A DNA stretch of 64,000 nucleotides, taken from assembly GCF_001752395.1 (NCBI RefSeq), contig NZ_MKEK01000001.1:2955509-3019508 (forward strand), read 5' to 3'. Shown here in pieces: positions 36,171 through 47,618 of the stretch. This DNA is from Rheinheimera salexigens. GTDB lineage: Bacteria; Pseudomonadota; Gammaproteobacteria; Enterobacterales; Alteromonadaceae. Made by a program: the position numbers and the translations under genes. Every line of letters begins with the position of its first letter. Within the stretch, counting starts at the first letter, position 1. Under the pieces are notes generated by a model. The model did not search any database, was not told the origin of the DNA, and saw only the letters and a list, made by a program, of their open reading frames with translations.

Positions 36171-38741
36171 ATGCCGTCAGATAATAAAATGGAGCAAGCG
36201 TTAAGCACTCACACCCCTATGATGCAGCAATATCTAGGGATTAAAAGCCAACATCCCGATATTTTGATGTTTTATCGGATGGGCGACTTTTACGAATTGT
36301 TTTTTGATGATGCCAAACGTGCAGCAACGTTATTAGATATTTCCCTGACCAAGCGCGGCCAAAGTAATGGCCAACCTATCCCCATGGCAGGCGTACCTTA
36401 TCATGCCGTTGAAGGCTATTTATCGCGTTTAGTTCAATTAGGTGAATCTATTGCGATTTGCGAACAAATTGGCGATCCGGCTACCAGTAAAGGGCCCGTT
36501 GAGCGCAAAGTTGTGCGCATTGTCACTCCGGGTACTGTTACCGATGAAGCCTTATTAAATGCGCGTCAAGATAGTTTACTTTGTGCCATTAGCCATTCAC
36601 GCCAGCAATATGGTTTAGCCCAACTAGACTTAACCAGTGGCCGCTTTTTACTGAATCAAGTGGCTAACCTAGACGATTTAGCCGCTTTATTACAACGTTT
36701 AAACCCTGCAGAATTATTGTATCCCGAAGACTTTAATGCGCCGGAATTAACCGAAAAACGCAAAGGCGCTCGGCGTCGGCCAATTTGGGAATTTGATCTA
36801 GCCACGGCAAAATCGCTGTTATGCCAACAGTTTGGCACGAAAGATTTACTGAGCTTTGCCGTTGAAGATGCCCCTGTCGCATTAATGGCGGCAGGTTGTG
36901 TAATGCAGTATGTTAACGATACCCAACGCGCTCATTTACCCCACATCCGTGCTATTGGCCTAGAACGACCACAAGATAATATCGTACTAGATGCTGCCAC
37001 TCGGCGTAATTTAGAACTCACCCAAAACTTGTCCGGTGATTACGAGCACACTTTAGCGGCCGTGTTAGATACTAGCCAAACCGCAATGGGTTCACGGTTA
37101 TTAAAACGTTGGATCCATGCCCCGCTACGCAATCAACAATTAGTGAATCTGCGTTTAGATGCCGTAGCCGAGCTAATTGAGCATTACGAAAACTTACAAC
37201 CTGATCTTAAAAATATTGGTGATATTGAGCGGGTTATTACCCGTTTGGCATTGCGTAGCGCCCGACCGCGTGACTTTGCCAGGTTGCGCCAAGCCTTGCA
37301 GTTATTACCTGAACTTGCGCCTAAGCTTAGCCAACAACAAGCTGTAGCATTACAAAACATTGGCCATGCCGCACAACCTATCCCAGCCTTATGCCAATTA
37401 TTAGAGCAAGCCATCGTTGCCGCGCCGCCGGTGTTAATTCGTGATGGTGGCGTGATTGCCGATGGTTACCATGCCGAGTTGGATCAATGGCGCAGCTTAG
37501 CCACTGGCGCTTCAGATTATTTAGTGCAATTAGAGCAACGTGAACGCGAGCGTACCGGTATAAGCTCATTAAAAGTAGGCTTTAATCGGGTTCACGGCTA
37601 TTACATTGAAACCGGCCGTAGCGCTGATATCAAGGTGCCAGTTGAGTATGTTCGTCGGCAAACTTTAAAAAATAACGAACGCTATATTATTCCTGAGTTA
37701 AAGGAATATGAAGACAAAGTATTAAGTAGCCAAAGTAAAGCACTGGCAATTGAAAAGCAGTTATACGAACAGCTGTTTGATCTTTGTGCTGAATATTTAG
37801 CACCGCTACAACAATTAGCCCAAGCCTTAGCCGAATTAGATGTGTTTTGCACCTTTGCCGAGCGTGCTGATAGCTTACACTATTGCCGGCCAACTTTAGT
37901 TAGCACAACGGGCATTGCGTTACAGCAAGCGCGTCACCCAGTCGTTGAACAAGTATTAAGCACACCTTTTATAGCTAACCCACTAACCATGCAACAACAA
38001 CGGCGGATGTTAATGTTGACTGGCCCAAATATGGGGGGTAAATCAACCTATATGCGCCAAACTGCACTTATAGTGTTAATGGCCTATATTGGCAGTTTTG
38101 TGCCAGCAAGCAGTGCTGAGATTGGTCCGATAGATCGTATTTTCACCCGTATTGGTGCTTCAGATGATTTAGCCTCAGGCCGCTCGACCTTTATGGTAGA
38201 AATGACTGAGACCGCTACTATTTTGCACCATGCAACTGAGCATAGTTTAGTGCTTATGGATGAAATTGGCCGTGGCACCAGTACCTATGATGGTCTAAGT
38301 TTAGCCTGGGCTTGCGCCGAGCACTTAGCTAAAAACATTAAAGCCTTAACCTTGTTTGCTACCCACTACTTTGAATTAACAGAGCTAGCAGAGCGTACTG
38401 AGGGCATTGTTAATGTTCATTTAGACGCCATTGAGCATGACGAAACAATAGTCTTTATGCACAATGTGCAAGAAGGCGCAGCGAGTAAAAGCTTTGGTTT
38501 ACAAGTGGCTCAATTAGCGGGGGTGCCAAAGACCATTATTCGCCAAGCGCAACAGAAACTGCGCCAATTAGAGCAGCAAAGTTTATTAACAGAGCCGGGT
38601 AAAACTGCCGATACAGCACCGCAACTTGAATTAGCCTTAGTTGAGCACCCAATAGTGCAACAACTTAGCGCTATTGATCCTGACCAATTATCGGCTAAGC
38701 AAGCACTAGATTTACTATATCAATTAAAAGCTCAGCTGTAG
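36171..38741 (+). CDS. mutS: DNA mismatch repair protein MutS
   Basis: 856 residues, full length. The N-terminal mismatch-recognition motif is seen as [12 protein letters not shown] (Phe-x-Glu), the Walker A as [14 protein letters not shown], and the Walker B region as [16 protein letters not shown] with the FATHYFEL signature switch. It binds mismatches and recruits MutL. The ATG at 36171 or the Met seven codons in could be the start. Confidence 0.97.
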   Translation: MPSDNKMEQALSTHTPMMQQYLGIKSQHPDILMFYRMGDFYELFFDDAKRAATLLDISLTKRGQSNGQPIPMAGVPYHAVEGYLSRLVQLGESIAICEQIGDPATSKGPVERKVVRIVTPGTVTDEALLNARQDSLLCAISHSRQQYGLAQLDLTSGRFLLNQVANLDDLAALLQRLNPAELLYPEDFNAPELTEKRKGARRRPIWEFDLATAKSLLCQQFGTKDLLSFAVEDAPVALMAAGCVMQYVNDTQRAHLPHIRAIGLERPQDNIVLDAATRRNLELTQNLSGDYEHTLAAVLDTSQTAMGSRLLKRWIHAPLRNQQLVNLRLDAVAELIEHYENLQPDLKNIGDIERVITRLALRSARPRDFARLRQALQLLPELAPKLSQQQAVALQNIGHAAQPIPALCQLLEQAIVAAPPVLIRDGGVIADGYHAELDQWRSLATGASDYLVQLEQRERERTGISSLKVGFNRVHGYYIETGRSADIKVPVEYVRRQTLKNNERYIIPELKEYEDKVLSSQSKALAIEKQLYEQLFDLCAEYLAPLQQLAQALAELDVFCTFAERADSLHYCRPTLVSTTGIALQQARHPVVEQVLSTPFIANPLTMQQQRRMLMLTGPNMGGKSTYMRQTALIVLMAYIGSFVPASSAEIGPIDRIFTRIGASDDLASGRSTFMVEMTETATILHHATEHSLVLMDEIGRGTSTYDGLSLAWACAEHLAKNIKALTLFATHYFELTELAERTEGIVNVHLDAIEHDETIVFMHNVQEGAASKSFGLQVAQLAGVPKTIIRQAQQKLRQLEQQSLLTEPGKTADTAPQLELALVEHPIVQQLSAIDPDQLSAKQALDLLYQLKAQL

Positions 38742-38797
38742 TTCCCGATCACAAGCGTTGCTTAAGCGACAACGAATAACTTGCTTACTCATTATTA

Positions 38798-38827
38798 ATG
38801 TATACAATTTATTACTATTGTATACAT
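38798..38827 (+). promoter_or_regulatory. Palindromic operator upstream of benE-gntR
   Basis: Exact inverted repeat ATGTATACAA-N10-TTGTATACAT, ending 16 bp before the transporter ATG. GTATACAA-like half-sites are typical of GntR/FCD regulators, so the co-encoded regulator probably binds here and controls its own operon. Confidence 0.7.
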
Positions 38828-38843
38828 TTTAGTGAAGTAAATA

Positions 38844-40022
38844 ATGTTGACCTTTCAGCGCTTCAGCATGTCCGCAGTAGTCGCCGGTTTTGTCGCGGTA
38901 TTAGTCGGTTTTGCTAGCTCGGTGGCAATAGTACTGCAAGCTGCCAATGCTGCTGGTGCCGATGATGCTATTACCGCGTCTTGGCTATTAGCCTTAGGCA
39001 TTGGCATGGCGGTAAGTTGTATCGGGCTATCTTGGTATTATAAAGCGCCGATTATTACCGCGTGGTCTACCCCAGGTGCTGCCTTACTGGCCACCAGCTT
39101 ACAAGGTTTAAGCCTCAACCAAGCCATTGGCGTGTTTATCTTTGCTGCCGCTTTGGGTCTTCTCATCGGCATCAGCGGTTGGTTTGATAAATTAAGCCGA
39201 TTGCTGCCGTTACCGTTAGCCAGCGCCATGTTAGCCGGCATTTTACTGCAATTTGGTTTAGATGTGTTTACCGCGCTGCAGCAGCAACAATTGCTGGTTG
39301 GCTTAATGCTACTAAGTTATTTACTCGCTAAGGGCTTGGCCCCTCGCTATACCATTTTATGGGTATTAGTCGTAGGTGTTATGGTGGCGCTGTTACAAGG
39401 TGATACCGACTTATCCACTATCCAGTTTAGTATGGCTACACCGATATTTATCCAACCAGAATGGTCTTTATCGGCATTACTCGGCGTTGGTTTACCGCTA
39501 TTGTTAGTGACGATGGCATCGCAAAATATACCCGGTATTGCCGTTTTACGTACCAGTGGTTTTAACACGCCAGCTTCACCACTCATTACCACCACCTCTT
39601 TTCTAACCTTAATCTTGGCTCCTTTTGGCGCGTTTTCACTTAATTTAGCCGCTATTACTGCAGCAATTTGTACTGGTGAAGAGGCGGATCCAGAACCCGC
39701 AAAACGCTATATTGCCGGTATTGCTGCTGGGATATGTTACTTAATGGCTGGTTTGTTTTCGGCCACCATAGTGGCGTTATTTGCGGCATTTCCTAGCGAG
39801 TTTATTACCGCCTTAGCTGGGTTAGCATTATTTAGCACTATAGCGGTAAATTTAGCCAATGCGACTGCTAATGAACATTACCGTGAAGCAGCCGTCGTCA
39901 CATTGCTAGTTACCGCATCTGGATTGCAATTGTTTGGCATAAGCTCTGCATTTTGGGGCATTATTGGCGGTGGGTTAACCGTGTTGCTAATTAATAAAAC
40001 GCGAGCAAAAACTAAATGCTAA
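38844..40022 (+). CDS. benE: BenE-family benzoate/H+ symporter-like transporter
   Basis: 392 residues, about 12 hydrophobic segments. The N-terminal FVAVLVGFASSVAIVLQAA and TAWSTPGAALLA segments are characteristic of BenE. The benzoate substrate is inferred from the family; no aromatic catabolic genes are nearby. The gene overlaps the GntR regulator by 7 nt and has a palindromic operator upstream. Confidence 0.85.
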   Translation: MLTFQRFSMSAVVAGFVAVLVGFASSVAIVLQAANAAGADDAITASWLLALGIGMAVSCIGLSWYYKAPIITAWSTPGAALLATSLQGLSLNQAIGVFIFAAALGLLIGISGWFDKLSRLLPLPLASAMLAGILLQFGLDVFTALQQQQLLVGLMLLSYLLAKGLAPRYTILWVLVVGVMVALLQGDTDLSTIQFSMATPIFIQPEWSLSALLGVGLPLLLVTMASQNIPGIAVLRTSGFNTPASPLITTTSFLTLILAPFGAFSLNLAAITAAICTGEEADPEPAKRYIAGIAAGICYLMAGLFSATIVALFAAFPSEFITALAGLALFSTIAVNLANATANEHYREAAVVTLLVTASGLQLFGISSAFWGIIGGGLTVLLINKTRAKTKC

Positions 40023-40654
40023 AGAAACAGTCGTTATACCAATTATTAAAACAGGATATTCAACAAGGTGTATGGTTACCATTGCAAGTTGTCACCCAGC
40101 AACAACTGGCAACACATTATCAAGTAAGCCGCATTCCAGTGCGGGATGCCGTTGGCCAATTATTAGCAGAAGCTTGGTTAATACCTCACGGCAAAGCTGG
40201 GATCCAGATCCCGGGTTTAAGCACTACAGAAGCAGAGGAACTGTGCCAAATTCGCTTGCAGTTAGAACCACTCGCCTTACGCTTAGCCGCAGCAAACATG
40301 AGCTTTAGCCAGTTAGGTCAAGCCGAAGATATGTTAAATATTATTGAAGGTACTGAGAATTTATCGCTGTATCAGCGCGGGGAATTAAATTGGCAATTTC
40401 ACGCAATATTGTATCAAAGTTGCCACAAACCGCACTTACTGCGGATTTTACATCAGCTACACCAACAAGTAGCGCGTTATTTAGGTTATCAAGAGCACGC
40501 CCTTAACTACCAAGCAACCAATGCTAATGAACATAAACAGTTAATTGCATTATTACGCCAACAAGATATAGAGGCGGCTTGTCTGCTACTCTCTGCACAT
40601 ATTAGTGAAGCGAATAGGTTGTTGCAGCCTCTATTGCTTAAACAAAACTCTTAG
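40016..40654 (+). CDS. GntR-family regulator, FCD type
   Basis: 212 residues. N-terminal winged helix-turn-helix (QQLATHYQVSRIPVRDAVGQLLAEAWLI, about 25-52) and a C-terminal all-helical FCD domain (CQIRLQLEPLALRLAA; FHAILYQSCHKPHLLRIL) that binds acid ligands through a metal site. Its start overlaps the transporter stop, so it is translationally coupled and probably controls the transporter via the ATGTATACAA palindrome. Confidence 0.88.
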   Translation: MLKKQSLYQLLKQDIQQGVWLPLQVVTQQQLATHYQVSRIPVRDAVGQLLAEAWLIPHGKAGIQIPGLSTTEAEELCQIRLQLEPLALRLAAANMSFSQLGQAEDMLNIIEGTENLSLYQRGELNWQFHAILYQSCHKPHLLRILHQLHQQVARYLGYQEHALNYQATNANEHKQLIALLRQQDIEAACLLLSAHISEANRLLQPLLLKQNS

Positions 40655-40662
40655 CGTTACAT

Positions 40663-41637
40663 TTATTCTTGAAATAAAACATCAATATTTAAGCCTTGCT
40701 GGGTAACCACTTCACGTAAGCGACGAAGCGCTTCTACTTGAATTTGCCGTACCCGTTCGCGGGTTAGGCCAATTTCACGACCCACATCCTCTAATGTTGA
40801 TGGCTCGTAACCAAGCAAACCAAACCGACGAGCTAATACTTCTTTCTGTTTAGGATTTAACTCATCTAACCATTTAATTAAGTGTTGTTTAATATCACTT
40901 TCTTGTAAATTACCTTCGGGGCCAAGCTCTTTTTCATCAGCTATTATGTCTAGTAATTGCTTTTCTGGGGCACCTGCAACCGGCATATCTACTGAGGTAA
41001 TTCTTTCGTTTAGCTTAAGCATTTTACGCACATCTTCAACCGGCCGATCTAAGGCAGCAGCAATTTCTTCTGGTGTCGGTTCATGATCTAGCTTTTGCGA
41101 TAATTCACGGGCGCAGCGCAAATATATATTTAGTTCTTTCACCACATGAATAGGTAACCGAATAGTTCGGGTTTGATTCATGATGGCACGTTCAATGGTT
41201 TGTCTTATCCACCAAGTGGCATAGGTTGAAAAGCGAAAGCCGCGTTCTGGGTCAAACTTTTCTACCGCACGAATTAAGCCTAAATTGCCTTCTTCAATTA
41301 AATCAAGTAAGGCTAAGCCTCGATTGATATAACGTCGAGCAATTTTTACCACTAAACGCAGATTACTCACAATCATACGCTTGCGTGCTGCTTCATCGCC
41401 TTTAAGAGCTAAGCGCGAAAAATACACTTCTTCTTCGGCTGATAATAGAGGGGAAAAACCTATCTCACCCAGATAAATTTGGGTAGCATCCATGGTTTTA
41501 TAATTTTCATCACTACTAAACACTTCATCCTTAGTGGAATTTTCATCCTCAGGCTTGTCTGCATCTAACAGTGTCTCGTCTTCAACAATATCGTCGTCTT
41601 TTAAATCTACTACGTCGTCGTCACTATGTTTTCCCAT
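40663..41637 (-). CDS. rpoS: RNA polymerase sigma factor RpoS
   Basis: 324 residues with an acidic N-terminus. Region 2 ([35 protein letters not shown], split over core and -10 binding) and region 4 ([19 protein letters not shown]) are intact. General stress/stationary-phase sigma factor. It follows nlpD as in other gammaproteobacteria, where a main rpoS promoter lies within nlpD. Confidence 0.95.
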   Translation of the reverse strand: MGKHSDDDVVDLKDDDIVEDETLLDADKPEDENSTKDEVFSSDENYKTMDATQIYLGEIGFSPLLSAEEEVYFSRLALKGDEAARKRMIVSNLRLVVKIARRYINRGLALLDLIEEGNLGLIRAVEKFDPERGFRFSTYATWWIRQTIERAIMNQTRTIRLPIHVVKELNIYLRCARELSQKLDHEPTPEEIAAALDRPVEDVRKMLKLNERITSVDMPVAGAPEKQLLDIIADEKELGPEGNLQESDIKQHLIKWLDELNPKQKEVLARRFGLLGYEPSTLEDVGREIGLTRERVRQIQVEALRRLREVVTQQGLNIDVLFQE

Positions 41638-41739
41638 ATCCTTTCTCCCACATTTATTGGGTGCAGGGTGAGCTTGTTGCTTATCGCATCCATGCTTACG
41701 CTAACGTTGACTATAACTTTTACAACTACCGCTATATCA

Positions 41740-42591
41740 TTATTTAGGTAAATACTTCAAAGGATCTACTGATCCACCACGATAACGTATTTCAAAATGC
41801 AAACGGACATCAGTTGCATCTGACTTACCCATTTCTGCAATTTGCTGGCCTGCAGAAACCATTTGTCGCTCTTGAACTAATAACTTTCGATTATGCGCAT
41901 AAGCGCTTAAATAATCATCGTTATGCTTAATTATTACTAAGTTACCGTAGCCTCGTAATGCGTTGCCAGCATAGACAACTTGGCCACTCGCGGCCGCATT
42001 GACTCTATTACCCGCCACTCCAGCAATATCAATCCCTTTATTGCCTTGTTCTTGATACGAAAAGCCCGCAATAACTTTACCTTTAACCGGCCACTGCCAT
42101 TGTACTAAGCTATTATTTAACTCAGATGCTGCCGAATTTGTAATTTTATTGTTACCTGCACTCTGAACATAACCTGTTTGCTTTTTTGGTGCAACTGGTT
42201 TATGGACATTTACTGAACTATTTGATTTGATTTGGCTTGATGGTTTTTTAACCGTAGTTTGTTTTGCTACTACGGTTCGAGTCGTGTTGTTGTGGTTACG
42301 GGAAACTTTAAGCTTAATGACTTGACCGGGGTAAATTATATAAGGATTAGCTATATTATTGGCTGCCGCTAGCTGTCGCACATCTAAGCCGGCTCGAAAC
42401 GCTATAGCGTATAAGGTATCGCCTTTACGCACTGTGTATTGACTGGTTTGTAAACTGCCTTTATTACGCTCATTATAAAAATTTTGCCTTAATTCTAATG
42501 TCGTCACGGGTGCTGGGGCGGTTCTGGACGAACACCCTTGCAATATGATATTGAATAATAACAAACTTATTACAATAAATGCCGTACGCAT
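41740..42591 (-). CDS. nlpD: Murein hydrolase activator NlpD
   Basis: 283 residues. Lipobox ILQGCS, LysM domain (YTVRKGDTLYAIAFRAGL ... YPGQVIKL, about 53-97), Ser/Lys-rich linker, and a degenerate M23 (LytM) domain at the C-terminus (GIDIAGVAGNRVNAAASG; RLHFEIRYRGGSVDP). The zinc ligands of active M23 peptidases are incomplete, as expected for an amidase activator. It acts at the septum. Confidence 0.93.
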   Translation of the reverse strand: MRTAFIVISLLLFNIILQGCSSRTAPAPVTTLELRQNFYNERNKGSLQTSQYTVRKGDTLYAIAFRAGLDVRQLAAANNIANPYIIYPGQVIKLKVSRNHNNTTRTVVAKQTTVKKPSSQIKSNSSVNVHKPVAPKKQTGYVQSAGNNKITNSAASELNNSLVQWQWPVKGKVIAGFSYQEQGNKGIDIAGVAGNRVNAAASGQVVYAGNALRGYGNLVIIKHNDDYLSAYAHNRKLLVQERQMVSAGQQIAEMGKSDATDVRLHFEIRYRGGSVDPLKYLPK

Positions 42592-42619
42592 TTTTAAGCG
42601 AATAGCCCGCTCCTTCTAC

Positions 42620-43522
42620 TTAGTCGACTTGTTGTTTAGAGCTACTTGCCGACGGCATACCTAACCAGCGCTCTAAATTCAATAACAGCAACATAATAAC
42701 TACACCCGCGAACGCACAACCAGCGGCCACCAATATGTCTGCAGCACCAGCAGCGTTTGGATAAGTCCAAGGAAAATACAGCTGATTTTGCCATTGCCAA
42801 GGCCATATGCGATATAAGGCGCCAATAACAATACCAATTAGAAAAGCTAAGCTGGCATCATGATAGCGAGCTAATAGCCAATTTAACAGCCGAGAAAAGC
42901 TTAACAAACCGGTAACACAACCGGCGAAAAACAAGGCCAGTACGCCAAGTTGTAATGATGTCACGGCTAACAATACGTGACTATACATACCTAATATTAA
43001 TAAAATAAAGCTACCTGAAATGCCGGGTAAAATCATCGCACAAATAGCAATTGCCCCGGCAACAAAGTACATCCATGCGCTGGGTTGTAATTCTGTGGGC
43101 GAAAGTAGACTAATAGCGATAGCAAAAATGATACCGAGTAAGCACAAAAACAGCCGCGGCAAAGACCAGCTAATACTGCGACATAATTGCGGTAGAGCAG
43201 CCAAAATTAAGCCGGTAAACAACGCCCAAAGTGGCACTGGCCGATATTCTAAAAAGTAACTAATCACCCCTGCTAAAGCAAAGATGCTGACTAAAATGCC
43301 GCTAAATAAACACACTAAAAAAGTGCCATCTACATACTGCCACAAGGCGCTAAAGCGGCCGCGTAATAGCAATCTAACGGCTGTTAAATTAAAGGCACTG
43401 ATTGCGGTTAATAATCGTTGATAAATGCCGAGAATAAACGCTAAGGTGCCGCCTGACACGCCAGGTACTACATCGGCTGCGCCCATCGCCATTCCTTTGA
43501 TGATCCATTGCAGATACTGCAT
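42620..43522 (-). CDS. DUF368 membrane protein (PopT-like)
   Basis: 300 residues, about 8-9 helices. The DUF368 signature is seen at the start (GMAMGAADVVPGVSGGTLAFILGIY), with an internal repeat AMILPGISGSFILLILGMY. Members have been implicated in undecaprenyl-phosphate translocation; this assignment is by family. It sits between nlpD and pcm. Confidence 0.85.
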   Translation of the reverse strand: MQYLQWIIKGMAMGAADVVPGVSGGTLAFILGIYQRLLTAISAFNLTAVRLLLRGRFSALWQYVDGTFLVCLFSGILVSIFALAGVISYFLEYRPVPLWALFTGLILAALPQLCRSISWSLPRLFLCLLGIIFAIAISLLSPTELQPSAWMYFVAGAIAICAMILPGISGSFILLILGMYSHVLLAVTSLQLGVLALFFAGCVTGLLSFSRLLNWLLARYHDASLAFLIGIVIGALYRIWPWQWQNQLYFPWTYPNAAGAADILVAAGCAFAGVVIMLLLLNLERWLGMPSASSSKQQVD

Positions 43523-43544
43523 GCTTTACCCTTAATTTTAGCTA

Positions 43545-44183
43545 TTAAGCTAATTCACCCGGTACCAGCGGCACAAAACGAACGGCTTCTATGTCGGTAC
43601 TGGTGATAGTATCGCCGTGGCGCTGATAAATACGTAACACTTGCTCTTGTGCCCCAACTGGAATAACTAAACGACCACCGTCGGCTAATTGTTCTAATAA
43701 TGCCATCGGCACTTCTGACGGCGCAGCCGTGACAATAATACTGTCAAATGGCGCTTTACTTGGCCAGCCTTGCCAACCGTCACCATGTTTCATGGCAACA
43801 TTATGTAGATCCAATTGCTGCAAACGTCTTTTAGCTTGAAACTGTAACGACTTAATCCGCTCGACACTACAAACTTGCGGAAATAACCGGGCTAAAATCG
43901 CGGTTTGATAACCCGAGCCAGTGCCAATTTCTAACACCTTGCCTGGGGTTTTATCTTGCAGCAATAATTCTGTCATCCGCGCGACGATATAAGGCTGAGA
44001 GATAGTTTGACCTTGGCCAATAGGCAAGGCGGTATTCTCATACGCTTTATGCGCTAAAACTGATTCAACAAAAAGATGCCTAGGTGTTTGGCTCATGGCT
44101 TGCAGCACCAGCGGGTGCCTAATACCATCAGCCTGAAGCTTTTGCGCCAGCACACTGGCGCTTCTTGATGTCGCGACTGCCAT
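43545..44183 (-). CDS. pcm: Protein-L-isoaspartate O-methyltransferase
   Basis: 212 residues. SAM-binding motif [15 protein letters not shown], and [19 protein letters not shown], are diagnostic of PCMT. It repairs isoaspartyl residues in aged proteins. Adjacent to surE (1 bp gap), the standard pair. Confidence 0.95.
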   Translation of the reverse strand: MAVATSRSASVLAQKLQADGIRHPLVLQAMSQTPRHLFVESVLAHKAYENTALPIGQGQTISQPYIVARMTELLLQDKTPGKVLEIGTGSGYQTAILARLFPQVCSVERIKSLQFQAKRRLQQLDLHNVAMKHGDGWQGWPSKAPFDSIIVTAAPSEVPMALLEQLADGGRLVIPVGAQEQVLRIYQRHGDTITSTDIEAVRFVPLVPGELA

Positions 44184-44184
44184 G

Positions 44185-44940
44185 TTACAGTTTAATCCCC
44201 TCTAACCATTGCCGTAAGGTGTCCACGCTTTTATAAGCCGTCATGTCTACTTGTAACGGTGTAATAGATGCATAACCATTGGCTATGGCATCAAAATCTG
44301 TGCCCTCACCTGCATCCAATTCATTACCCAATGAGCCATACCAGTATATAGTGTGTCCCCAAGGATCGGTACTGTTAGTCATGGTTTCGGCTTTATGCCG
44401 TCTGCCTAACCGAGTCACTTTAATGCCTTTTAATTGCTCAATGCTTACCGCAGGCACATTGATATTTAATATTTGATCTCGCGGTAATGGATGCGACTTC
44501 AATTTTTTAATCACTTGCACGGTAACAAAAGCTGCCGTAGTAAAATGGTCAGGATCGGTACTGGCTAATGACACGGCTATCGCTGGCAAACCTAAATGGC
44601 GTCCTTCTGTAGCGGCCGCAACGGTACCAGAGTACAGGACGTCGTCACCTAAATTAGCGCCATGATTAATACCCGCCACCACTAAATCAGGCGTAAAATC
44701 TAACAATTGGCTAATGGCTAAATGTACGCAATCGGTTGGCGTACCATTAACAGAATAAAAGCCATTTTCCATCTGTTGCACCCGCAATGGGTTTATTAAT
44801 GTTAACGAGTTACTGGCGCCGCTACAATTACGATCTGGCCCTACGGTGGTTACATCAGCAATTTGGCTTAACGCTTGTTGTAACACTTGCATGCCTTTAG
44901 CGTGCACGCCATCGTCATTACTTAATAAAATTTTCATCAA
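44185..44940 (-). CDS. surE: 5'/3'-nucleotidase SurE
   Basis: 251 residues. Metal-binding NDDG near the N-terminus ([12 protein letters not shown]), [10 protein letters not shown] and [19 protein letters not shown] are the SurE active-site segments. It dephosphorylates nucleoside monophosphates in the stationary phase. The second Met at 44937 may be the start. Confidence 0.95.
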   Translation of the reverse strand: MMKILLSNDDGVHAKGMQVLQQALSQIADVTTVGPDRNCSGASNSLTLINPLRVQQMENGFYSVNGTPTDCVHLAISQLLDFTPDLVVAGINHGANLGDDVLYSGTVAAATEGRHLGLPAIAVSLASTDPDHFTTAAFVTVQVIKKLKSHPLPRDQILNINVPAVSIEQLKGIKVTRLGRRHKAETMTNSTDPWGHTIYWYGSLGNELDAGEGTDFDAIANGYASITPLQVDMTAYKSVDTLRQWLEGIKL

Positions 44941-44943
44941 TTA

Positions 44944-45987
44944 CTACTCCACTGTTGCAGCACTGCGGCCACAGTCTTGATACTGCACTAACTCTCTAAG
45001 CACGCTAGTGGCAAAACACCCTGCTGGCAAACTGAAACTTAACCTAATATCTTGCTGCTCTGCTGTTAGCTGTAGTTGTTGCGGCACAATACGCATAGTG
45101 CGTCGCTCTGACTTTAAACGATAGTCAATTAAGCCATTTATTAAGGCTGGATGCTGAGCTAACACTTTGCTTTCAAATGCTAAACTATCGGCTGTTGCCA
45201 TCGACTCACCCATACCTGGCAAGGCCGCTGTGATACTAACATCTTGACTTGCTAGCCGTTGGTTTAAAGCTTCATCAACAATGGGAGCTTTAAACACAGA
45301 TGCGGTGCCACTTAACTGCAACACATCACCAGCAAGAATTTGCTTAAACAAACCCTGTTCAATACGCGCAGTTACCTGCTGATTAAATAAATACGAACGG
45401 GCGGCAGACAAGGCTAAACCACGTAATTTACGATCGGTAATACTTTGCCCTGCGAATAATTGCTCGGCTAAGCGTAAATTACCGCCATTAATGCCAAAGC
45501 GTTGCTCACCATAATAATTTGGCACGCCTTGGATAACTTGCTGGGCTCGGTCTAATACCGACTGTGGGTCTGATACTTGGCGTAAGCATATTTGGAAACT
45601 ATTAGCTTTTAATGCGCCTAAGCGTAATTTACGATAATGGCGCTGCATACTAAGAATACGGCAGCCTTCTATTTGCCACTCTTGCCAAGGTAGTTCTTGC
45701 TTAATCGGCCACTTAAAACAAAACCATTGCCGAGTAACAGCATGTCGATCTTTTAATCCGGCATAACTAATATCACGGGCCCGTAATTTTGTTAGCTCGG
45801 CTATTTGCTTAGCCACATACTGGGTATTTTGGCCGGTTTTTTCAATTTGTAATAAAATATGCTCACCGGCGCCAGACGGAGTGAAATTAAGCTGTTCATC
45901 AACAATAAAATCTTCAGGCTGTTGGCGTAATAGCGCCGTTGCTGCTGGCTGTGAATATAAATACTCTAATGGTTGTAACTCACTCAT
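44944..45987 (-). CDS. truD: tRNA pseudouridine(13) synthase TruD
   Basis: 347 residues. The catalytic aspartate lies in [15 protein letters not shown], with NYYGEQRFG further on, both TruD hallmarks. It modifies U13 of tRNA-Glu. It overlaps ispF by 4 nt (ATGA). Confidence 0.95.
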   Translation of the reverse strand: MSELQPLEYLYSQPAATALLRQQPEDFIVDEQLNFTPSGAGEHILLQIEKTGQNTQYVAKQIAELTKLRARDISYAGLKDRHAVTRQWFCFKWPIKQELPWQEWQIEGCRILSMQRHYRKLRLGALKANSFQICLRQVSDPQSVLDRAQQVIQGVPNYYGEQRFGINGGNLRLAEQLFAGQSITDRKLRGLALSAARSYLFNQQVTARIEQGLFKQILAGDVLQLSGTASVFKAPIVDEALNQRLASQDVSITAALPGMGESMATADSLAFESKVLAQHPALINGLIDYRLKSERRTMRIVPQQLQLTAEQQDIRLSFSLPAGCFATSVLRELVQYQDCGRSAATVE

Positions 45988-46463
45988 GCGCTGACCAACA
46001 GCACTACGGCTTCTGTTGCAATGCCTTCTTTGCGGCCAACAAAACCGAGTTTCTCTGTGGTAGTAGCTTTAATATTTACTTGGCTAAGCTGGCAGTGCAA
46101 GTCGGCAGCAATGACTTCACGCATCTTGGTAATATGCGGCGCTATTTTCGGTGCTTGGGCCATGATAGTAATATCAAGATTGCCCACTTTATAACCTGCA
46201 GCTTGGACATCGGCATACACTTTACGCAATAAAATACGACTATCTATATTTTTAAACGCCGCGTCGGTATCAGGGAAATGATGGCCAATATCGCCTAAGG
46301 CTATCGCGCCTAATAAGGCGTCGGCGAGCGCATGCAGTACTACATCACCATCAGAATGCGCCAGTAAGCCTTGTGCATAATCAATTTTCACCCCTGCCAA
46401 GGTAATTGGCCCATCGCCACCAAAAGCGTGCACATCAAAGCCGTGGCCAATGCGAATATTCAT
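45984..46463 (-). CDS. ispF: 2-C-methyl-D-erythritol 2,4-cyclodiphosphate synthase
   Basis: 159 residues, full length. Metal ligands in [10 protein letters not shown] and [31 protein letters not shown] near the end binds the cytidine. Catalyses the fifth step of the MEP isoprenoid pathway. Start overlaps the ispD stop (TAATG). Confidence 0.97.
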   Translation of the reverse strand: MNIRIGHGFDVHAFGGDGPITLAGVKIDYAQGLLAHSDGDVVLHALADALLGAIALGDIGHHFPDTDAAFKNIDSRILLRKVYADVQAAGYKVGNLDITIMAQAPKIAPHITKMREVIAADLHCQLSQVNIKATTTEKLGFVGRKEGIATEAVVLLVSA

Positions 46464-47173
46464 TATATTAATTGCTCCAAATAGAAAGCCGCTAAAGCTA
46501 AATCAGTCGGCTGGGTAATTTTAATATTATCGCTATGTCCTTCCACTAATAATACCGGATGACCGGCCCATTCCATTGCAGAAGCCTCGTCCGTCACATA
46601 CACCCCAGCTTGAATGGCATCTTCTAATGCGGCTTTTAATAATGCGGTTGGAAATAGCTGTGGCGTTAAAGCATGCCACAAATGCTCACGGCTGACGGTA
46701 TGAGCCACCGTTAATTCGCCTCTTTTCATAGTGTCACGTACCCGACAAGCTAATACCCCACCATCACCAGTCGTTATGCAACGTTCAATCAATAACTCTA
46801 TATCTGCTTGGCGAACTACAGGTCGTGCAGCATCATGTACCAACACCCAAGGATATTTATACGGCTCAATTTGCTGTAACGCATTTAATACTGAATGCAT
46901 GCGTTCAGTGCCACCTTTGGTTGTTACAATCTGTGACTGATCAAAATTGATATCTGCAAAGTAGGGATCATCTTCTGCCAACGCTAACCATATTTTACTT
47001 AACGTTGGCACTTGCTGTAGTCGGGCTAAACTATGTTCTAATATGGTTTTGTTATGTAACACTAAATATTGTTTTGGCCGTTCTGCTTGCATTCGTTTAC
47101 CGATACCTGCAGCTGGCACAATCACGGCAATCGCTGGTATTGCAGGCGATGCCGGTGTTGCATTATCTTTCAT
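46463..47173 (-). CDS. ispD: 2-C-methyl-D-erythritol 4-phosphate cytidylyltransferase
   Basis: 236 residues. Nucleotide-binding [17 protein letters not shown] and VHDAARPVV are the IspD signatures; [20 protein letters not shown] lies near the C-terminus. Third step of the MEP pathway. It overlaps ftsB by 11 nt. Confidence 0.96.
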   Translation of the reverse strand: MKDNATPASPAIPAIAVIVPAAGIGKRMQAERPKQYLVLHNKTILEHSLARLQQVPTLSKIWLALAEDDPYFADINFDQSQIVTTKGGTERMHSVLNALQQIEPYKYPWVLVHDAARPVVRQADIELLIERCITTGDGGVLACRVRDTMKRGELTVAHTVSREHLWHALTPQLFPTALLKAALEDAIQAGVYVTDEASAMEWAGHPVLLVEGHSDNIKITQPTDLALAAFYLEQLI

Positions 47174-47468
47174 TCATGTTGTCCGTGTTATCTGACTGGC
47201 TAAATAAGCGAAAAAACACTTCATCTTGTTTGATTAAACCTAATTCATTACGGGCGCGTTCTTCAATCGCATCCAGCCCTTGCTGCAAATCGGTTACGTC
47301 GGCTTTTAATAAGCGATTACGCTTTTCTAACTCTTGATTGCTTAACAATTGAGTGCGTATTTCGTCTTGCTTACGCCAGTAATCGGTAATGCTGTGCTGA
47401 CCAAACCAGAGTCGGTATTGTGACAACCCTAGTAACACCAGCAGCAATACGGTAAATAATCGCATCAT
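47163..47468 (-). CDS. ftsB: Cell division protein FtsB
   Basis: 101 residues: a short cytoplasmic end, one membrane helix (about 3-18), then a periplasmic coiled coil (IRTQLLSNQELEKRNRLLKA, about 37-56) and the ERARNELGLIKQDEVFF motif that contacts FtsL/FtsQ. Located upstream of ispD as usual. Confidence 0.93.
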   Translation of the reverse strand: MMRLFTVLLLVLLGLSQYRLWFGQHSITDYWRKQDEIRTQLLSNQELEKRNRLLKADVTDLQQGLDAIEERARNELGLIKQDEVFFRLFSQSDNTDNMNER

Positions 47469-47569
47469 AGCGTGTTAACTCGCTGCAGGTAAAAAAGAAC
47501 TCGAACTTTATTATGAAGCTTAGCGCTGTCATTGCAAAGCAAGTAATTTGGGATTATGACGGCTTTTTT

Positions 47570-47618
47570 GCTCATGGCTGTATTTTCGTTCATGGCTATA
47601 TTTTCGCTCATGGCTGTA
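47570..47618. repeat. 18-bp tandem repeat, 2.7 copies
   Basis: Units GCTCATGGCTGTATTTTC, GTTCATGGCTATATTTTC and a partial third, between ftsB and the unknown gene at 47608; the third copy enters the 3' end of that gene. Confidence 0.7.
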
